Shown here: piece after piece, positions 23,343 to 36,215 of the stretch
Layout: each line of letters starts with the position of its first letter
Numbering within the stretch: the stretch's first letter is position 1
Assembly (NCBI RefSeq): GCF_900964775.1
Contig: NC_041825.1
Coordinates: forward strand, 12,525,001-12,589,000
Direction: 5' to 3'
From: Scleropages formosus
Lineage: Eukaryota; Chordata; Actinopteri; Osteoglossiformes; Osteoglossidae
Length of the DNA stretch: 64,000 bases
Translations under genes and position numbers: made by a program
The notes under the pieces: model-generated
Databases searched by the model: none
The model's input: the letters and a program-made list of their open reading frames with translations, nothing else
What the model was told of the DNA's origin: nothing

Positions 23343-24280
23343 ATCTATATTTGTTTTTCTTAAAGAAATTAAGCAGTACATAAACACTATCGAGGAGTGT
23401 GATGATAAAAAGGCCATTAAGACTGTTTAATATTGTAATTGTAATATTTTTAAGGTCGTGATGTAATGTTTGGTTATTGGAGAGTTTTGTAATTTTTAAG
23501 GTTTTTTATTATTATTATTATTATTATTATTCCCCCCTGGCAAGGTTGACTGTTCTGAATTAACGTTCTTGTATTATGTGTGATTTGTTCAATAATGAAA
23601 AAAGGAACATCATGTAACTACGTTGCGTGTTAGCAGAGTTGCGCGCGCGCACGCATTTAGCGAGTGTCTGTGCGTTAGTCCATGTCTTATGTTGATTCTT
23701 ATATAATGATCCCTTGTCTTATTTTGTATAATCTATTTTAACTCATTTAAATTGCCGGTAGTTTTAACTTACTCCTGTTACAACCTGCTTTTATTGTAAT
23801 TTTCTTATTTCTATCGATTCATTGCATATATGAGGGATAATGTCCTTTTCACTCGTTTATAAAAACTGATTAAATAGCGGAAAAGGAGGAATAATTAGGA
23901 AATAAAACAGGAAAAATTAACTGAAAGCTACTGGAATATTCACTGCTTGAAACCCAGTGCCAAAATTTTCCAATTTCAAGAATGTGGAATATTTTTCTAA
24001 AAATGCACATATAGTACAAACTAACACCCAAAGTATGCTTAATCTGACAAAACTGAATGGAAAATGCAAAAAAAAAAAAAAAAAATCTGCATAAAATTGT
24101 TACCTTTTAAAAAGAATCTGTTCTGTACATCACCAATACATGAGACAGATTGATAGTAATGTCACACAAGCAGGAGCCATGGCCACAGCCCCCTCTCAAC
24201 CCGGCATTGGGGCTTCACCTGGGAGAAGGTCCTCATGAGGAAATGAGCACAAGGTGCAGCCAATAAAGCCCAGTCAGCAT

Positions 24281-24499
24281 ACACACACACACACACACAC
24301 ACACATTTTCAGAACCGCTCGTCCCATACGGGGTCACGGGGAACCGGAGCCTACCCAGTAACACAGGGCGTAAGGCCGGAGAGGGAGGGGACACACCCAG
24401 GACGGGACGCCAGTCCGTCACAAGGCACCCCAAGCGGGACTCGAACCCCAGACCCACTGAAGAGCAGGACCCGGTCCAGCCCACTGCACCACCAGGCCC
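24281..24499 (-). repeat. tRNA-derived SINE with CA tail
   Basis: Full-length minus copy with a (CA)n tail at 24281-24304. A separate TA/CA microsatellite is at 24714-24790. Confidence 0.9.
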
Positions 24500-24728
24500 C
24501 TCCCAGTCAGCATAATTTCTTAAAAATGGGACCCAAGGGAATAAGGTTTTTTGGTGGTCAAATGTATTGAGTTTGTGGATTCTGGTGTTGGTGAATTGTT
24601 CCAAGTACAGCTGGTCCTTGATTCATGTTCACCATCCCTGTTGTAATTTTACTTTTTTGTTCGTCTAAAATGCCATTATTCTGTTTTATAGGAACCATCT
24701 GTGTGTGCGTGTATATATATATATATAT

Positions 24729-24761
<33 letters not shown>

Positions 24762-25020
24762 CATACGTACACACACACACACACACACAATTAACAGGCT
24801 TGAATGCTGTTGTATAATGGTGCTTTTTTTAAAGATTTTTTTTCCACAAATTTTGACATGAATAATGTGTGAAATAGTACTAATACAGAATAATTCAGAA
24901 CAATATATTTTTGTGTTTAACTTATTTTCACTTTCACCTCTTTATTCTTTGGCCTTTTCTTTTCAGCAGTACCGGAACACTGACTTTTTGATGTTTAGCC
25001 ACTGTGAACAAAAAGTAACT

Positions 25021-27506
25021 TTAAGGGAATCTCTGAACTGGCATCCCATGCAGGGTGTGGGTGTGACATAATCCAGTGTCCAGAGGGCCAGTCTGCACAT
25101 CTTTCAGCTCTTCCCATGAATGCAGGGGTTCCGTAAACATGGTCGGGTCATCATAGTGTTGAGGGAACGGAGGGATGCGCTGCTGCTGCGGCGGGTTGTC
25201 GGACACAACTCCTGCAACACCACCAGCCTCCGTGTACCACCCGCAGATCTTCTCAGGCCAACTGCTACTCCACTTCTCCTCGGCAGCCAGGGACTGGTCT
25301 TGCAGCGGGAAGTCCAGCTCACTCTCTAGCAAGCTCTGGAAAGTACTGATATCCAAGTCCTCGAGTATGTCGAATCTGCCACTGAAGAAGTCATCAACCA
25401 CGGAGCTGCAGTCAAAATCTCTTGTTTCTCCTCTCTCAAGCTTTTTTAGTTCAGGCACCAGCAGCTGTTCACCCATGGTCCTTGCTGCCATGGAACTTTG
25501 TTTCGGTGCAGGCTGCTTAGGTGTGTTGCCCAAAGCCAGCCCTGCATGAGGGCCTTGATTACTTTCCAAGTAACCAAAACCGGGTTGGTGCCCGTTGTGG
25601 TGCGTGAACCCAATGGAACTGTATGGGGACACCAAGCTGCGTGAGGTTCTCCTCAGCTTTCGGGAGCCGACGCGAGAAGCACGCATTCGCCTCTGTTTGA
25701 AGACCCCATTGACAAACATGTCAGCATACTGAGGGTCGATCTGCCAGAAGCCACCTTTTCCTGGCTTGTCTTTCTCCCTGGGCACCTTCCTGAAATATTT
25801 GTTCACTGAAAGGTGGTAACGGATTGAGTTCTGTGGAGACAAGTGGGAAGAACACATTTCAGAACAGTGCTGAAGAATAGATATTCCAAATTGTTTGAAA
25901 TGTCTCTCCCTCTGTGTATGGGTGTGAGAGTGAAGTTTTTGGTCATTTTTTTCTATATAATTTTGTAAATTTAACTTTTTGTTTTATGCGAGCAACCACA
26001 AAGTCTGTTTTCGAAGGTTTACTTTCATTAGGGTTCAAACACAAAGCCGTGCAAGCCCCAGGATTTTGTTGTTTTCATTTAAAACATCCCAAAAATTGCT
26101 TTAACAGTTAACATATCTAGAGAAGCATTTATAAAGTTTTTCCAAAAACCCTGACTTCAGTATACTGTATATAAAGTTATGTATATAATATACTGCATTT
26201 GCATGTGACTGAATGTTATGGTGCTGTGGAGATCACACAGACCAATATACTTTTCTTTATATTCCTCCTTTCAAAGAATTTTTTCCTCATACAAACATAT
26301 ACTATACAGTATTATGTCTTTTAGAGTAGATCCTTTACTGGTACTTTGAACAAGTGGGAAGCTACAAGGACACTGTTTACCACAGCGACACACAAGGCAT
26401 CAAAACTATGTGCTTCTTGTGTGTATTTATTTATTTATTGCTGTCAGTGCAAAACACAACAGTTATACTTATCACTGATTTTCTTCCATTAACATCACAA
26501 TACCACCTACACATCTTTTTGTATACAGTATATACCATTACGCCAATGTGAACAGTACTAATAATTACAATACCATACTGATATTAATGTACTAATAATT
26601 CTGTTTGTCCGTTTCCTGTGTACTCCGTTTTGATTGGCTGTCAGAAATACTCATCCTGTAATGATCGTTTATTCCGTCATAAGCTGTCGCCGTAACGAGT
26701 ATCCAACTGGTGGTTTTAAAGATTTACCCGTTAGTGACTTCAGTTTAGAACAGAAATGTTTCACCATATACCCCCCCTCCTGTTCCCCAGTTAATGGAGT
26801 CGACATTATATATAGAAATTGTTACTTTAAAAAAAATAAATGGGCATGAGCTGTAAGTACAGCAAGACAAAGGCAATAGAATAGCAGTACGGGAGTGAGA
26901 CTAGCAGGATGCCCTAAACACACTCCTCATCCCGCCTGCCTGGACGCGCGCGCGCACCTGCCAGCTGGGCTCCGCGTGCCTGTAGTAGGAGAAGTTCTCT
27001 GTGATCCAGCTGTAGATGGCCGACAGGGTGATCTTCGTCTCCTTGCTCGCCTGCATGGCCATGCAGATAAGAGTGGCGTAGGAATAAGGCGGCTTCACCT
27101 GAGGGGTCGTCCTGTAGTCCGTGTCCTCGCCCGCCGGCCTCTCGGGCGCCGCCGCCGCCACTTGCTCCCGTCGTCGCCGGCCCCAGTTCAGGCACGCGGT
27201 GGCGCTGCCGCACGCGAGCGGGGTGCCCGGGCCGCGAGGCATCATGCCCGTGGCGGCCGTGTCCCCGGCGGGCGGGCTGGCGGGCGAGCCGGTGCCCTGG
27301 GGCTCCGACGACGGGCAGTTGCTGGAGGAGCTCGGGGGTAGGTCCGGGTTCGCGCCCGGGATCGAGAAGCCCTGGAGCCAGTGGAGGCTCGTGAGGCTGT
27401 CGTCCAGGTGGACGGAGCCGCTCACGTTGTCCTCGTCCTCGGGATGGAGCCTCAGCCATTTCTCCTTGAACTGGGTGGCGAACTCCGGGCTCGTGAGCAC
27501 GGGCAT
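25021..27506 (-). CDS. foxj1: Forkhead box J1 transcription factor
   Basis: Master activator of motile-cilia genes, acting in the nucleus. Two coding exons: 26958-27506 and 25021-25830 (donor CAG|GTGCGC, acceptor CCACAG|AACTC), giving 452 residues. The N-terminus has the FOXJ1 block [20 protein letters not shown]. The forkhead domain begins [20 protein letters not shown] at about residue 137 and runs to about 230, including [20 protein letters not shown]. The intron falls after WQ, the site used in FOXJ1 genes. The third helix reads [13 protein letters not shown] instead of the near-invariant NSIRHNLSLNKCF, changing the His normally contacting DNA. A minus-strand AATAAA is at 24941-24946. Fish have two foxj1 genes and I cannot tell which this is. 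ATG at 27504-27506 was chosen because MPVLTSPE matches known fish starts. Confidence 0.95.
25831..26957 (-). other. foxj1 intron
   Basis: AT-rich intron splitting the forkhead domain after WQ. No repeat or second gene recognised, apart from a short TTTA run near 26427. Confidence 0.8.
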
Positions 27507-27637
27507 GGTGAGCGCGTGCCGGCGCCAAAAATTCTGATTTCACTACAAAGAAAACTCAGCACCTGTCGCACTGAGGACCTAGGCTAGTCTGACAGATCAG
27601 ATGTCGCTAAAATTCTTGCGTCGAAGGTGATAAACTT

Positions 27638-27668
<31 letters not shown>

Positions 27669-30259
27669 ATAAACTTTAAAAATATGCCAGATCTGCTTTT
27701 CAGTGGGAACGCTACTGTAAAGATTAGTTGATCTGTATGCAAATTATTGCGTCACTGTTGCGTCACAATTAGCGTAATAAGCTTCTGGGATACACGTGTT
27801 CCCTGTATATAGATGTATACGTTATACGAAGTTTTTTTTTTTTCATCAAAACCCAAAGACTTGCCATTCATCTTGGTGTAACGAATCAGTCTCCGTTTAT
27901 TTATAGTTGATTAAGTGCACCATTTCCAAGGTCAAACATCCCTGGCCGAATGAGCCCCTCAGGTAATTAGTCCCAGCGAAAGAACAGAAAAACAACTGTG
28001 CTTGATATTTAGATGAGGAGCCGGTCTTGGCGGATGAACACATATAGAGGTGTGCGCTGCCGTTGAGGACGCACTGAATGGACGCAAACTCGTGGTGGCT
28101 GCGATAAAGGAGCAACATCCACCGCTGCGAATCCTTTACTTGGGTTTATATTGTACTTTGACCATCCGCCCAAAGATACGGAGGACTACGAATAATCAAT
28201 TAGCCGTTAAAGAAATCGTGAGACTAAAGTGAAAAAGTCTATCAACCGATAAATGAATCCGTAAGAAGGAATCAATGGCCAGTCCCATGATGAAGTGGAA
28301 ACCAAACCGGGTTTTGCCAAACAATCTCATGCTCATCGGCGACTGCAGATTTTAATACACATTCTTCAGTTGTGCTACACAAAGTCTTATTACCATAATG
28401 GATTTGAGTCTATAACAAATATATGCAAATACATTGTTTTCAAGATATTTTAAATGGTACATACCTTGTGCACAGTTATTAGATTTGCAAAACTTCCAAC
28501 TTTTTTTTTTGAAGTGCAGTGTTTTAAGTACTGGAACATGACATCGTTTTTGATGTTGCCTCTTTGGGTTTATTGTTAAATTATCACTAAGAAGCAAATG
28601 CATGAATGCAAGGAGCAAAACTTTATTGGGGTGAGATGTGTTTGATCTTATAAAGAATAACCCCCCCAAAGATGCTACACTTTGCATATTATATGAAACT
28701 AATTCTATGGACTTTTTTTTTTCTCTGAAAAAAAACATGAGTGAAAAGAAAAGAACACAATCGTAAAATAAGTAACTGCAAGAATTTGGCATACAGGGAA
28801 GACAATGCATGCACACCTGCACCAGCACCCACACCGTCATGCCAGTTGCCATACCTCCCTAACCTTTTTAAAATAAACAAATGCCTAGTTTCCATGACTC
28901 CCCTATCCAAACCCTTGCTTCACATTAAGACAAAAAGTACCCTGAGATGAAAAACAGAGGGAAAAGGCTGCAGAGTTCAGAAGTTTGTCCATCTACTGTT
29001 CTGATTTGAAATTGTTTACTTTTCATTATTTTCCAGGAACAAGCAGCAAAAATAAAGGATTTTTTTCCCCTTTAATTAGCATAATTTAGCTTGTTAGCAG
29101 TAATGGACTGGTTTTCAATGTTAAGTGTTTATGGAAGAGTATAGATGATATCTACATTGACTGCAGTTTCTCACTAGATTTTGGTTAGGTCTTAACGCAG
29201 GTGGTGCACCTGAGGGAAATACTGGCAGCAGCATGTGCCCCATTTCGTGAGAAATGATGAAACGTGACAATGTTTGGTTAAATCTAAAAGACATAGAGCA
29301 TCACGTTAGAAGGGTCAACAATGAGAGTGCAAGAAAGCATGCATGGTTGCTAAAAACATTGTCAAAACACATGTCGTGCGTAGAACACCAACCAAGAAAA
29401 CAGCATCTTTTCGGGTACTGAGCAGCGCCATCAACCACTGCAATATTTTAGAGGGAAAAAGAGGAGTGGCTGACTCTTGAGACTCATGGTGAGCAGTTAC
29501 TCTCAGAGGTTCTGTAAATTGTGTTAAAATGTAATCACAGCAAAAGTTCTCTAGTTAATCTCATGTTACTGTTGTTCTTCTTACAGCTGTGGGAAAAGGA
29601 CTGTACACACAAGTATCATAAACAATATCAGTGTGTATAATTCATTGAGCAATGGGGCCACACTTTGTTTCTGAGAGGATGTGCCCTCAACTGCACAATG
29701 TATAAGTGCACAATATCTTAGATGAGCAGCTGATGAAGAGAAACAGCACTTTGATTGCCAACATTTATTATTTAAGTGTTTAATTCAGTGTTAATTGGTC
29801 TGGATGATTATACAATTGATCTGATGGCCATACCCAACACACACAAAATGTGCTTCCACATCTTTAATTCAGCTTGTCCAGGTTTGTCTCCTCACTTCTT
29901 GAGGAGGTGAGAACACATTTCAGGGTATTTTGGGACATGTTTGTGTTGACAAATGACAAATGACATGACAAATTCATTTTAGTGTGGATTTCATGTTCTT
30001 TCTGTATAACAATGTCATGTTTCACTTAAAGAAGTTTCTAGAATATGAAATCAGACCATTACCAAGTTACGCTATTAAAATTTACTTTACTAAATCAGTA
30101 AAATTTGTGACTGCTGGTTTTTTCCAGTTTTCTCTGGCTGGCATAATTTAAAAACAAATCTGTTTAATATCTGATTTGAAAAGAGTTAACAGTAACAGTA
30201 GGTACTTCTGTAACGTAATGTAAATGTTTATATATCTCAAAAAAAATTTACTAGGAAAG
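27507..30259. other. foxj1 upstream region, gene-free
   Basis: A (TG)n at 27640-27668 sits 130 bp upstream of the foxj1 start, with TGATAAACTT repeated on both sides. CpG-bearing sequence continues to about 28330. From there to 30259 it is AT-rich DNA without recognisable genes or repeats. Confidence 0.5.
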
Positions 30260-30452
30260 TGATTTGGAATCGTGGTTATGCAGCAACTCGTGTGATGAAC
30301 ATGGGTTCATATGGTGGAAAGAAACTAACTGCAGTTAAGAATCACGTGTCTGCATCTATGTTTCTCTTTCTGCTAATGTAATGAACTCGTATTTTCTATG
30401 AGATGTACATCTCTTTGGAGAAAAGCATCTGCTTAATGAATAAATGTAAATG
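30260..30452 (+). repeat. L2-tail repeat
   Basis: Ends CTGCTTAATGAATAAATG; same subfamily as 12296-12475. It lies downstream of neurl2. Confidence 0.6.
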
Positions 30453-30893
30453 TAACAGTCACAAGTTTTACTGATTAGCATGTACATGTTTATAGTGGTG
30501 TCATGACATGCTATAGATGAACTTTGTTTTTCTTTAGTGGTTTACTGGCTTGCAACCAGTTTTATGTTTAGATAATACATTTTGCTTATAATTCTTTAAC
30601 TATAAGTCTTTGTTGCAGTCAGAGAAGTTTGATCAAATCAGTTTCTTTCATGTTAAAAGAACAATGACAAAAACAAGAATACAGTACAGCAATATAAACA
30701 TATTTATTTTCCTTTTTGAGAAATTGTATCAGTTGTTCATCCTTCTTGACATTTCAGAAGCCATACTAAATGATGTGCTTATCGCCCTAGGTAGTCAGCG
30801 GCTCCCCCATGAATAATTTAATCCATAACATTTTACATTGTTGGAACATGACCTTTACATGTGAACAGTAGCAGCAGCTGTGCTTTCCTCAAC

Positions 30894-31972
30894 TCATTCG
30901 TACTTGCAGTAGTGCTTGAGCAAAGGAGGGAGATCCAACCAATCCAGGGCCATTCTGTGCACTATGTGTTTCTGTATTACCTTGCGACACAGGGTTTGCA
31001 GAGAAGAAACTAAGGGAAAGAAATAAAAGAAAAATGTAATGAGAAAATGTGAAGATGTTGGTTATAAATATATTTGCTTTTAGAATGTAACCTCAGCTAT
31101 ATTTCTAAAATCTGTTCATTTTTTTAATTTGCTTAGAAGTAGTTTTTATTATAAAGGTACAGTAATAGAGCCTCTTCTGAATCTTTGTTTAATAACTGAT
31201 TAGTTTTAAATTTATGTCTTTTACACATTGTGCATCTATAAAAGTCTGTAAATATTGCACTAGACTGGAACTTACATCCATATTCCACTTGGACAATGCT
31301 TACGGACTTGGTGGCAGCAAACACGTCAACCACAGCATAGAGTGGCTGTTGGGTTGGAATGCCCTTGGCGCTGGGACCCATGTCCTCACCGTTGATAACA
31401 ATATGCATATCAGCCAATCCCGCTCCTCTCGGCACATACGTGACTCCGATACGACTGCGACGGGCAGTGGGTGGCAGGACATTGGTTTTGTACAGGTCAT
31501 CCAGAATGTGGCTGAAACGTCCTGGACGACTGCGACCCACCAACTTGTCCCTGGGGATGCTTACGCTTTCAATGTACAAGTGAGAGTCAGTGAAGAACAT
31601 CCTTGGTCTGTTCTCCTCCGTGCTGCGTCCTTCTTCACTAGGGTCCTCCAAGACCTTGTTGTGGTTTCGAGTAATGGCAAACACCCAGCTGTTGCCCAGG
31701 TCCACAAGGTCAGGCAAGGAGTACTCTGGTACAACCTCCAAGCTTCGGGGGTCTTTTGCTGTAAGCCCAATCCTGAGGTGGCCACACCAGCCCTGCTCCT
31801 TGTCCTGAATCTCAATCAGGAAGATCTCCCCAGGAGCTAAGGGGTTCTTGCTGAAGCAGACCCCATTAGCAAAGCTCTCCACTCTTGTGGCTTGCGTTCC
31901 TGATGCGTCCAATCTGACATTTTTTCCATGAACAGGGTGAAACTGCATGAAATGCCCAGCCACAGAAGCCAT
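30894..31972 (-). CDS. neurl2: Neuralized E3 ubiquitin ligase adaptor 2 (Ozz)
   Basis: Substrate-recognition subunit of a Cullin/Elongin BC ubiquitin ligase; in mammals it is muscle-enriched and acts on sarcomeric and membrane-associated targets. Exons 31276-31972 and 30894-31009 encode 270 residues (human 285). The neuralized (NHR) domain occupies about residues 10-230, with HPVHGKNVRLDASGTQATRV, GWCGHLRIGLTA, NVLPPTARRSRIGV and DMHIVINGEDMGPSAKG. Exon 2 supplies the C-terminal SOCS-box-like end, SLQTLCRKVIQKHIVHRMAL to CKYE. Splice donor GGAT|GTAAGT, acceptor TTAG|TTTC. The ATG at 31970-31972 starts MASVAGHF; an in-frame ATG 21 codons upstream is less likely because family members begin just before the NHR domain. 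AATAAA lies at 30703-30708. Confidence 0.95.
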
Positions 31973-32805
31973 TAAAAAAATGCAATCAAAAACTACAGTT
32001 CTTCTAAATGCTCTTGAAGACCAGTCAAACAACACAACTTGGAAACTGAGAGCACTGACTTACACAGATAGTTCAAAAATAAATAATGTGTTCATAAAAT
32101 CACTGTCCATATTTCTTTTATTCTTCACCTGACACAAAGCCTTGATGTTTTCAGTCATTAAGGGAAAGAGTTCACAGCAAACTCAGCCATCAGAGGTCTT
32201 TTCAAGAAGCTTCTGTGGGCATGCATGGCTATTTTTGACCAGCTGCATGTGTCACTCACAGTTTTAAACAGATGGCAAGTTTGGCAGAGGTAGGCGGTGA
32301 GAGTGGACTAATATGGGAGGAGTGCTAGCCCCAAAAGCCTCAGGGCCAAAGTGCCCCTTCAGCTCAGTTATCAGTACCATACCAACAGGCACTGTAATAG
32401 TTCAGCTTACTTAGAAACCTTTGTGGACAAAGTGTTTGAAATTAGTACTATCATGTTTGAAAACTGACTTTCTATTGGTAAATATACAGTATATATATAA
32501 TTTTTGGAAAAAATGCCAGGAAGTTTGGCTATTAATATTACATTATATTTCTGCTAAATATTCCCTCACTCCCTAACCATCCCTAACCACTTATCCAAAT
32601 CAGGGTTGTGGCTGTCCAGAGTCTATCCTGGAAGCATAGTCCACAGGGCCATGTAGGGTACACCCCAGATTGGATGCCAGTCCATTTTAGAGATAATATT
32701 CAATTTTTATCAGTAAAACTTGCTCTACCTGCTTCAAGAACAGCACTGTCTTCTTTATTAAACCATAAATTAGAATATACATTATATGACAATTAGAAAT
32801 TGTTG

Positions 32806-32843
<38 letters not shown>

Positions 32844-33554
32844 GTATTGTTGTTGTTGTTGTTGTTGTCATTGTTATTATTATTATTATTATTTGAGACA
32901 GCTTTAGCTAATGTTTTTCCAACGCAGCATAAGAGTATTTGACCCATTTGTACAGCAGGATATTTCCACTAGAACAATTCAGGATAAGTAATACTGCACA
33001 ATCTGCTGTTCCTTGCAGCAGCTCATTCAGCTGAACAAGGACATCAAAAATAGAAGTCTGAAAAATAAAACTATTGCTATTGTAACTTCCTAGAAAAGTC
33101 TGGGATATAGTAATCCTGGAGTATAGCAGCACTAAAAGAACATGGCTTAAGGCTGAGGTAACAAAGGCTGCTGTCTGACAGTTTTACACCAGGACTTTTC
33201 ATGCAGTGACTGATAAATCACTTCAAATACCAGATCATGGAGATTTAAAATGACACAATAGTTTAATGCTACAAGTTGGTAGACTCTGTCAGCCACAACA
33301 TTGGACTGGTTACCTCTGGCCTAAAATTCATATTTACAATTATCCGACACTTTTCTCAAAAGCAATATACATCTTTACCCATTTACACAACTGGGTATTT
33401 CACTAGACCGACTCAGTGTAAGTACTTGTAAAACCTGCAGTTTATAAGTCCATGTCCTCAGCAATTACACTACTTGTTCTTTTGTTGTACAATTTTGCAT
33501 ATAAAAAAGAAAAATAAAAGCTAAAGCGACTATATAAAAGCTGAGCTTATTCTC
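31973..33554. repeat. neurl2 upstream region with old repeats and a (TTA)n tract
   Basis: A TTATT/TTG microsatellite occupies 32804-32894. Old SINE/L2-tail remnants are at 32570-32690, 32938-33010 and 33330-33480. A CAGCTG E-box near 32241 and another E-box near 32275 lie upstream of the muscle-type gene neurl2; their role is unproven. Confidence 0.5.
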
Positions 33555-33602
33555 ATAGTGGACACTTTTTTCCAAACAATTTAGAATGTTAACTTATCTA
33601 TA

Positions 33603-34020
33603 CAGGTATGCGCCGCTTTACGATGTTTCGGGCAGCAACGGACCGCATATACGACGGTGGTCCCATAAAAATATAATGGACTGAAAAATTCCTATCAAAG
33701 AGCAACGTCGTAGCTGTCGTACGGGTTGTAACGTGATGCATCGCTCACATGTTTTAAGCGTGTTTTGTAAACAAACCAACCGCGCTGCCAGACATTTGAA
33801 AGTATATATGATTTACGTGTAGTACATACATGATAATAAACAACTCTGTTACTGGTTTGTGTATTTACTGTACAGTAGTTTTTATTGTTATTTTGTAGTG
33901 TACCTTTTCTACTTAAAAAAGTTCTGTAATGTAAGACAGTACTGTACACTCCATGGTGTTCGCTCAATGACGAAGTCGAACTGTGACTGGGTAACCCCAT
34001 CGTTAAGTGGCGTATACCTG
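33603..34020. mobile_element. Tigger-type MITE nested in a SINE
   Basis: A 418 bp nonautonomous element with TA on each side (33601-33602, 34021-34022). Imperfect inverted ends start CAGGTATGCGCCGC and, read from the other strand, CAGGTATACGCCAC. It interrupts a SINE with L2-like tail in minus orientation: the left half is at about 33555-33600 and the right half at 34023-34140. It has no coding capacity. Confidence 0.85.
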
Positions 34021-34140
34021 TATATACAGCTGGCAGTTTTTACTGGAGTATTTTACAGTAAATGTCTTGCTTAAGGGTACTACAGTAGGTGGTAGGATTC
34101 AAACCTGGGTCCTTCAAGTCCAAAGGCAGTAGCTGTAACA

Positions 34141-34565
34141 ACAACACGACCTGCCGCAACATTAGTTACCCAGCACTGAGTAAAACAAAGTGCTTGTTTC
34201 CCCTCACACAAACTGCATTGTGGGTTATGACCCTTTCTGTGGCCTGGAGAACAGTGTACCTGGAGGTGATCCCGCTCATCACCCATCGTCAGGTGAACAG
34301 ACAGGAGCCCAAGAGTCCACTGCAGGAAATCAGCATTATGATAAGATGATTAACATGAATGGGGAATTGGCGCATTTAGCGCAGTTGTTAGATGGATAGA
34401 TACAGGAGGGATTTGGAATAGGATTTATTCTGCTGAAACAATGAAAGTAAGCTTTGAAGCAGGAACAAACAATGCTTAAAACAATAGTGTTATTTTGCCT
34501 GTGGCCTCAGATGAAAGAGTTGCTGGGGGAAGAGCTCCAGATGCCTTGCTCTACCCAAACCCGAG

Positions 34566-34601
<36 letters not shown>

Positions 34602-35506
34602 ATCCTGTAGTTAAAAATGCAGAGGCCAGATCTGCTTCTGCCAGGTCTCTGAAGTACCAAGACTCTGCTTCCTCTCTACAGTTTGCTCAGCGTGACGAAA
34701 ATGGCTGCAAAAGGAAGAGAACTTACAGCATCAGCAAAATAAATAAATAAATAAATAAATAAAAATCCCAGAGTGTGTGTAGTGGAAAGTGCAGCACAGC
34801 AGCTCCTTTATAATGAACTGAGGACTTGCCAGAGCAATTTAAATTCGTGACATGGATACCCTTTAGTGACACTACAGACAAGAAAGATTCAGTCAGCCAT
34901 CTGGAATCTTATAACTGTCGCACTGTGTTATGATGTCTGCGTTTATGAAGTGGTGTCTGAGGACAAGGAAATATCCAGAGCGCAGGAGGGCAAATCACAC
35001 TGTCTGATGGGGATGAACGTGACATGTGAAAAGGTTAGAAGCGTTATAAGAAACTACATTCTTCCTAATTTTAAGCATCCCATTACTGTGCAGGAAATGT
35101 GCTGATTTGGGCTCTTGTTTTGTAGTCTGAAGATTGTTGGTTTAAATCCCCTCCTTTATCCCTGCTCTTGATTAATCATGTACTTACTTTGTACTGATAC
35201 TGTACAATTAAAATTCAATTTCAATTCAATTTCTTTTCATAAATTGAACACTGTAGAATGTGTAAATCATTGTCAAGTTCATTGCCTAACACTGTGATTC
35301 GCCTTGGACAGACGTTACTGATAATTCTGCTTTCTGTCCATGACGTTTATCTGTTTTATAGCCTAAAACTTATTCTTGCATAAAGTATTTATTAAAAATG
35401 GTGACGTCAGAATTTTCCATCCAATAATGTGTAATTCAGAGGCGAGTTTTGCAGAGGAGATGTCTCTCCGTGTGTGGAGATCCTCTTTAATCTGGATTAA
35501 ACGATC

Positions 35507-35539
<33 letters not shown>

Positions 35540-35791
35540 AGACAGTCCCCACTCCTCTGGATTCGGGGGGGGGGCGGTATGTCCCGAGCTGGTCCAGTCT
35601 CACAAGCATGAAGACAACACCATGCATACATCGGAAATTAATAGTGTTTTTTTCTCTCTGTCGCATTTACTCCGTCGAGCAACAATACCAAAAGTAAGAT
35701 GATACAGATATTATATTTGCAAAGAGAACTGCAGCGCAGTGAGTATGTTACACGAAGCAGGCGAGACGGTGTGTGTGTGTGTCCGCGCGGG

Positions 35792-35826
<35 letters not shown>

Positions 35827-35881
35827 ACAGCTTTGTGTGTGCAGAGCGAAGCCATGATAATTCTTCCGAAATGACAAGTTA

Positions 35882-35922
<41 letters not shown>

Positions 35923-35929
35923 CGCGCGC
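34141..35929. repeat. TG-tract-rich upstream region of tex2 promoter
   Basis: Four long TG tracts at about 34568-34600, 35509-35538, 35770-35825 and 35887-35932 (the last running into alternating CGCGCG), plus an (AAAT)n at 34738-34763. No gene seen. Confidence 0.7.
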
Positions 35930-36215
35930 GCGTTTCTTTCGCTCATACTTAGGTGGCGTGAGAAGAGGGACAGCACGAGACCTGCACTGCCCTGGGAACG
36001 TCGGTGGGCTCTTATAATCCGAGCTGGAGGAAAACGGGTCTCCGCAAGGTCCGTGAAACCAGGTCGCGGAACTGGGTCTTCGGAAGGTCCACGAACGAAC
36101 GAAAGCAGCTCCACAGCACGTGCCGAGGACGACCGGCGGCTCGGTGGACCCGGAGGAGCGCGAGCGCGGTGCTCCGCCTCAGGCTGCAGAGACCGTGTGA
36201 TGCACTCTCTCTGAG
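35930..36215 (+). promoter_or_regulatory. CpG-rich candidate promoter and 5' UTR exon of tex2
   Basis: CpG-dense block ending in a donor-like GAG|GTAGGC at 36215, on the same strand as tex2 and about 9.6 kb upstream of its first coding exon, which has a splice acceptor before the ATG. CpG richness resumes at 36540-36710. Assignment to tex2 is inference from position and strand. The start site cannot be read. Confidence 0.35.

Noticed and set aside
26895-27543. Long ORFs overlapping foxj1 exon 1 in other frames
   Set aside because: Shadows of the GC-rich foxj1 coding exon; the true frame has the FOXJ1 and forkhead motifs.
32687-32947. Minus-strand ORF rich in Asn
   Set aside because: It is a translated (TTA)n/(TTG)n microsatellite.
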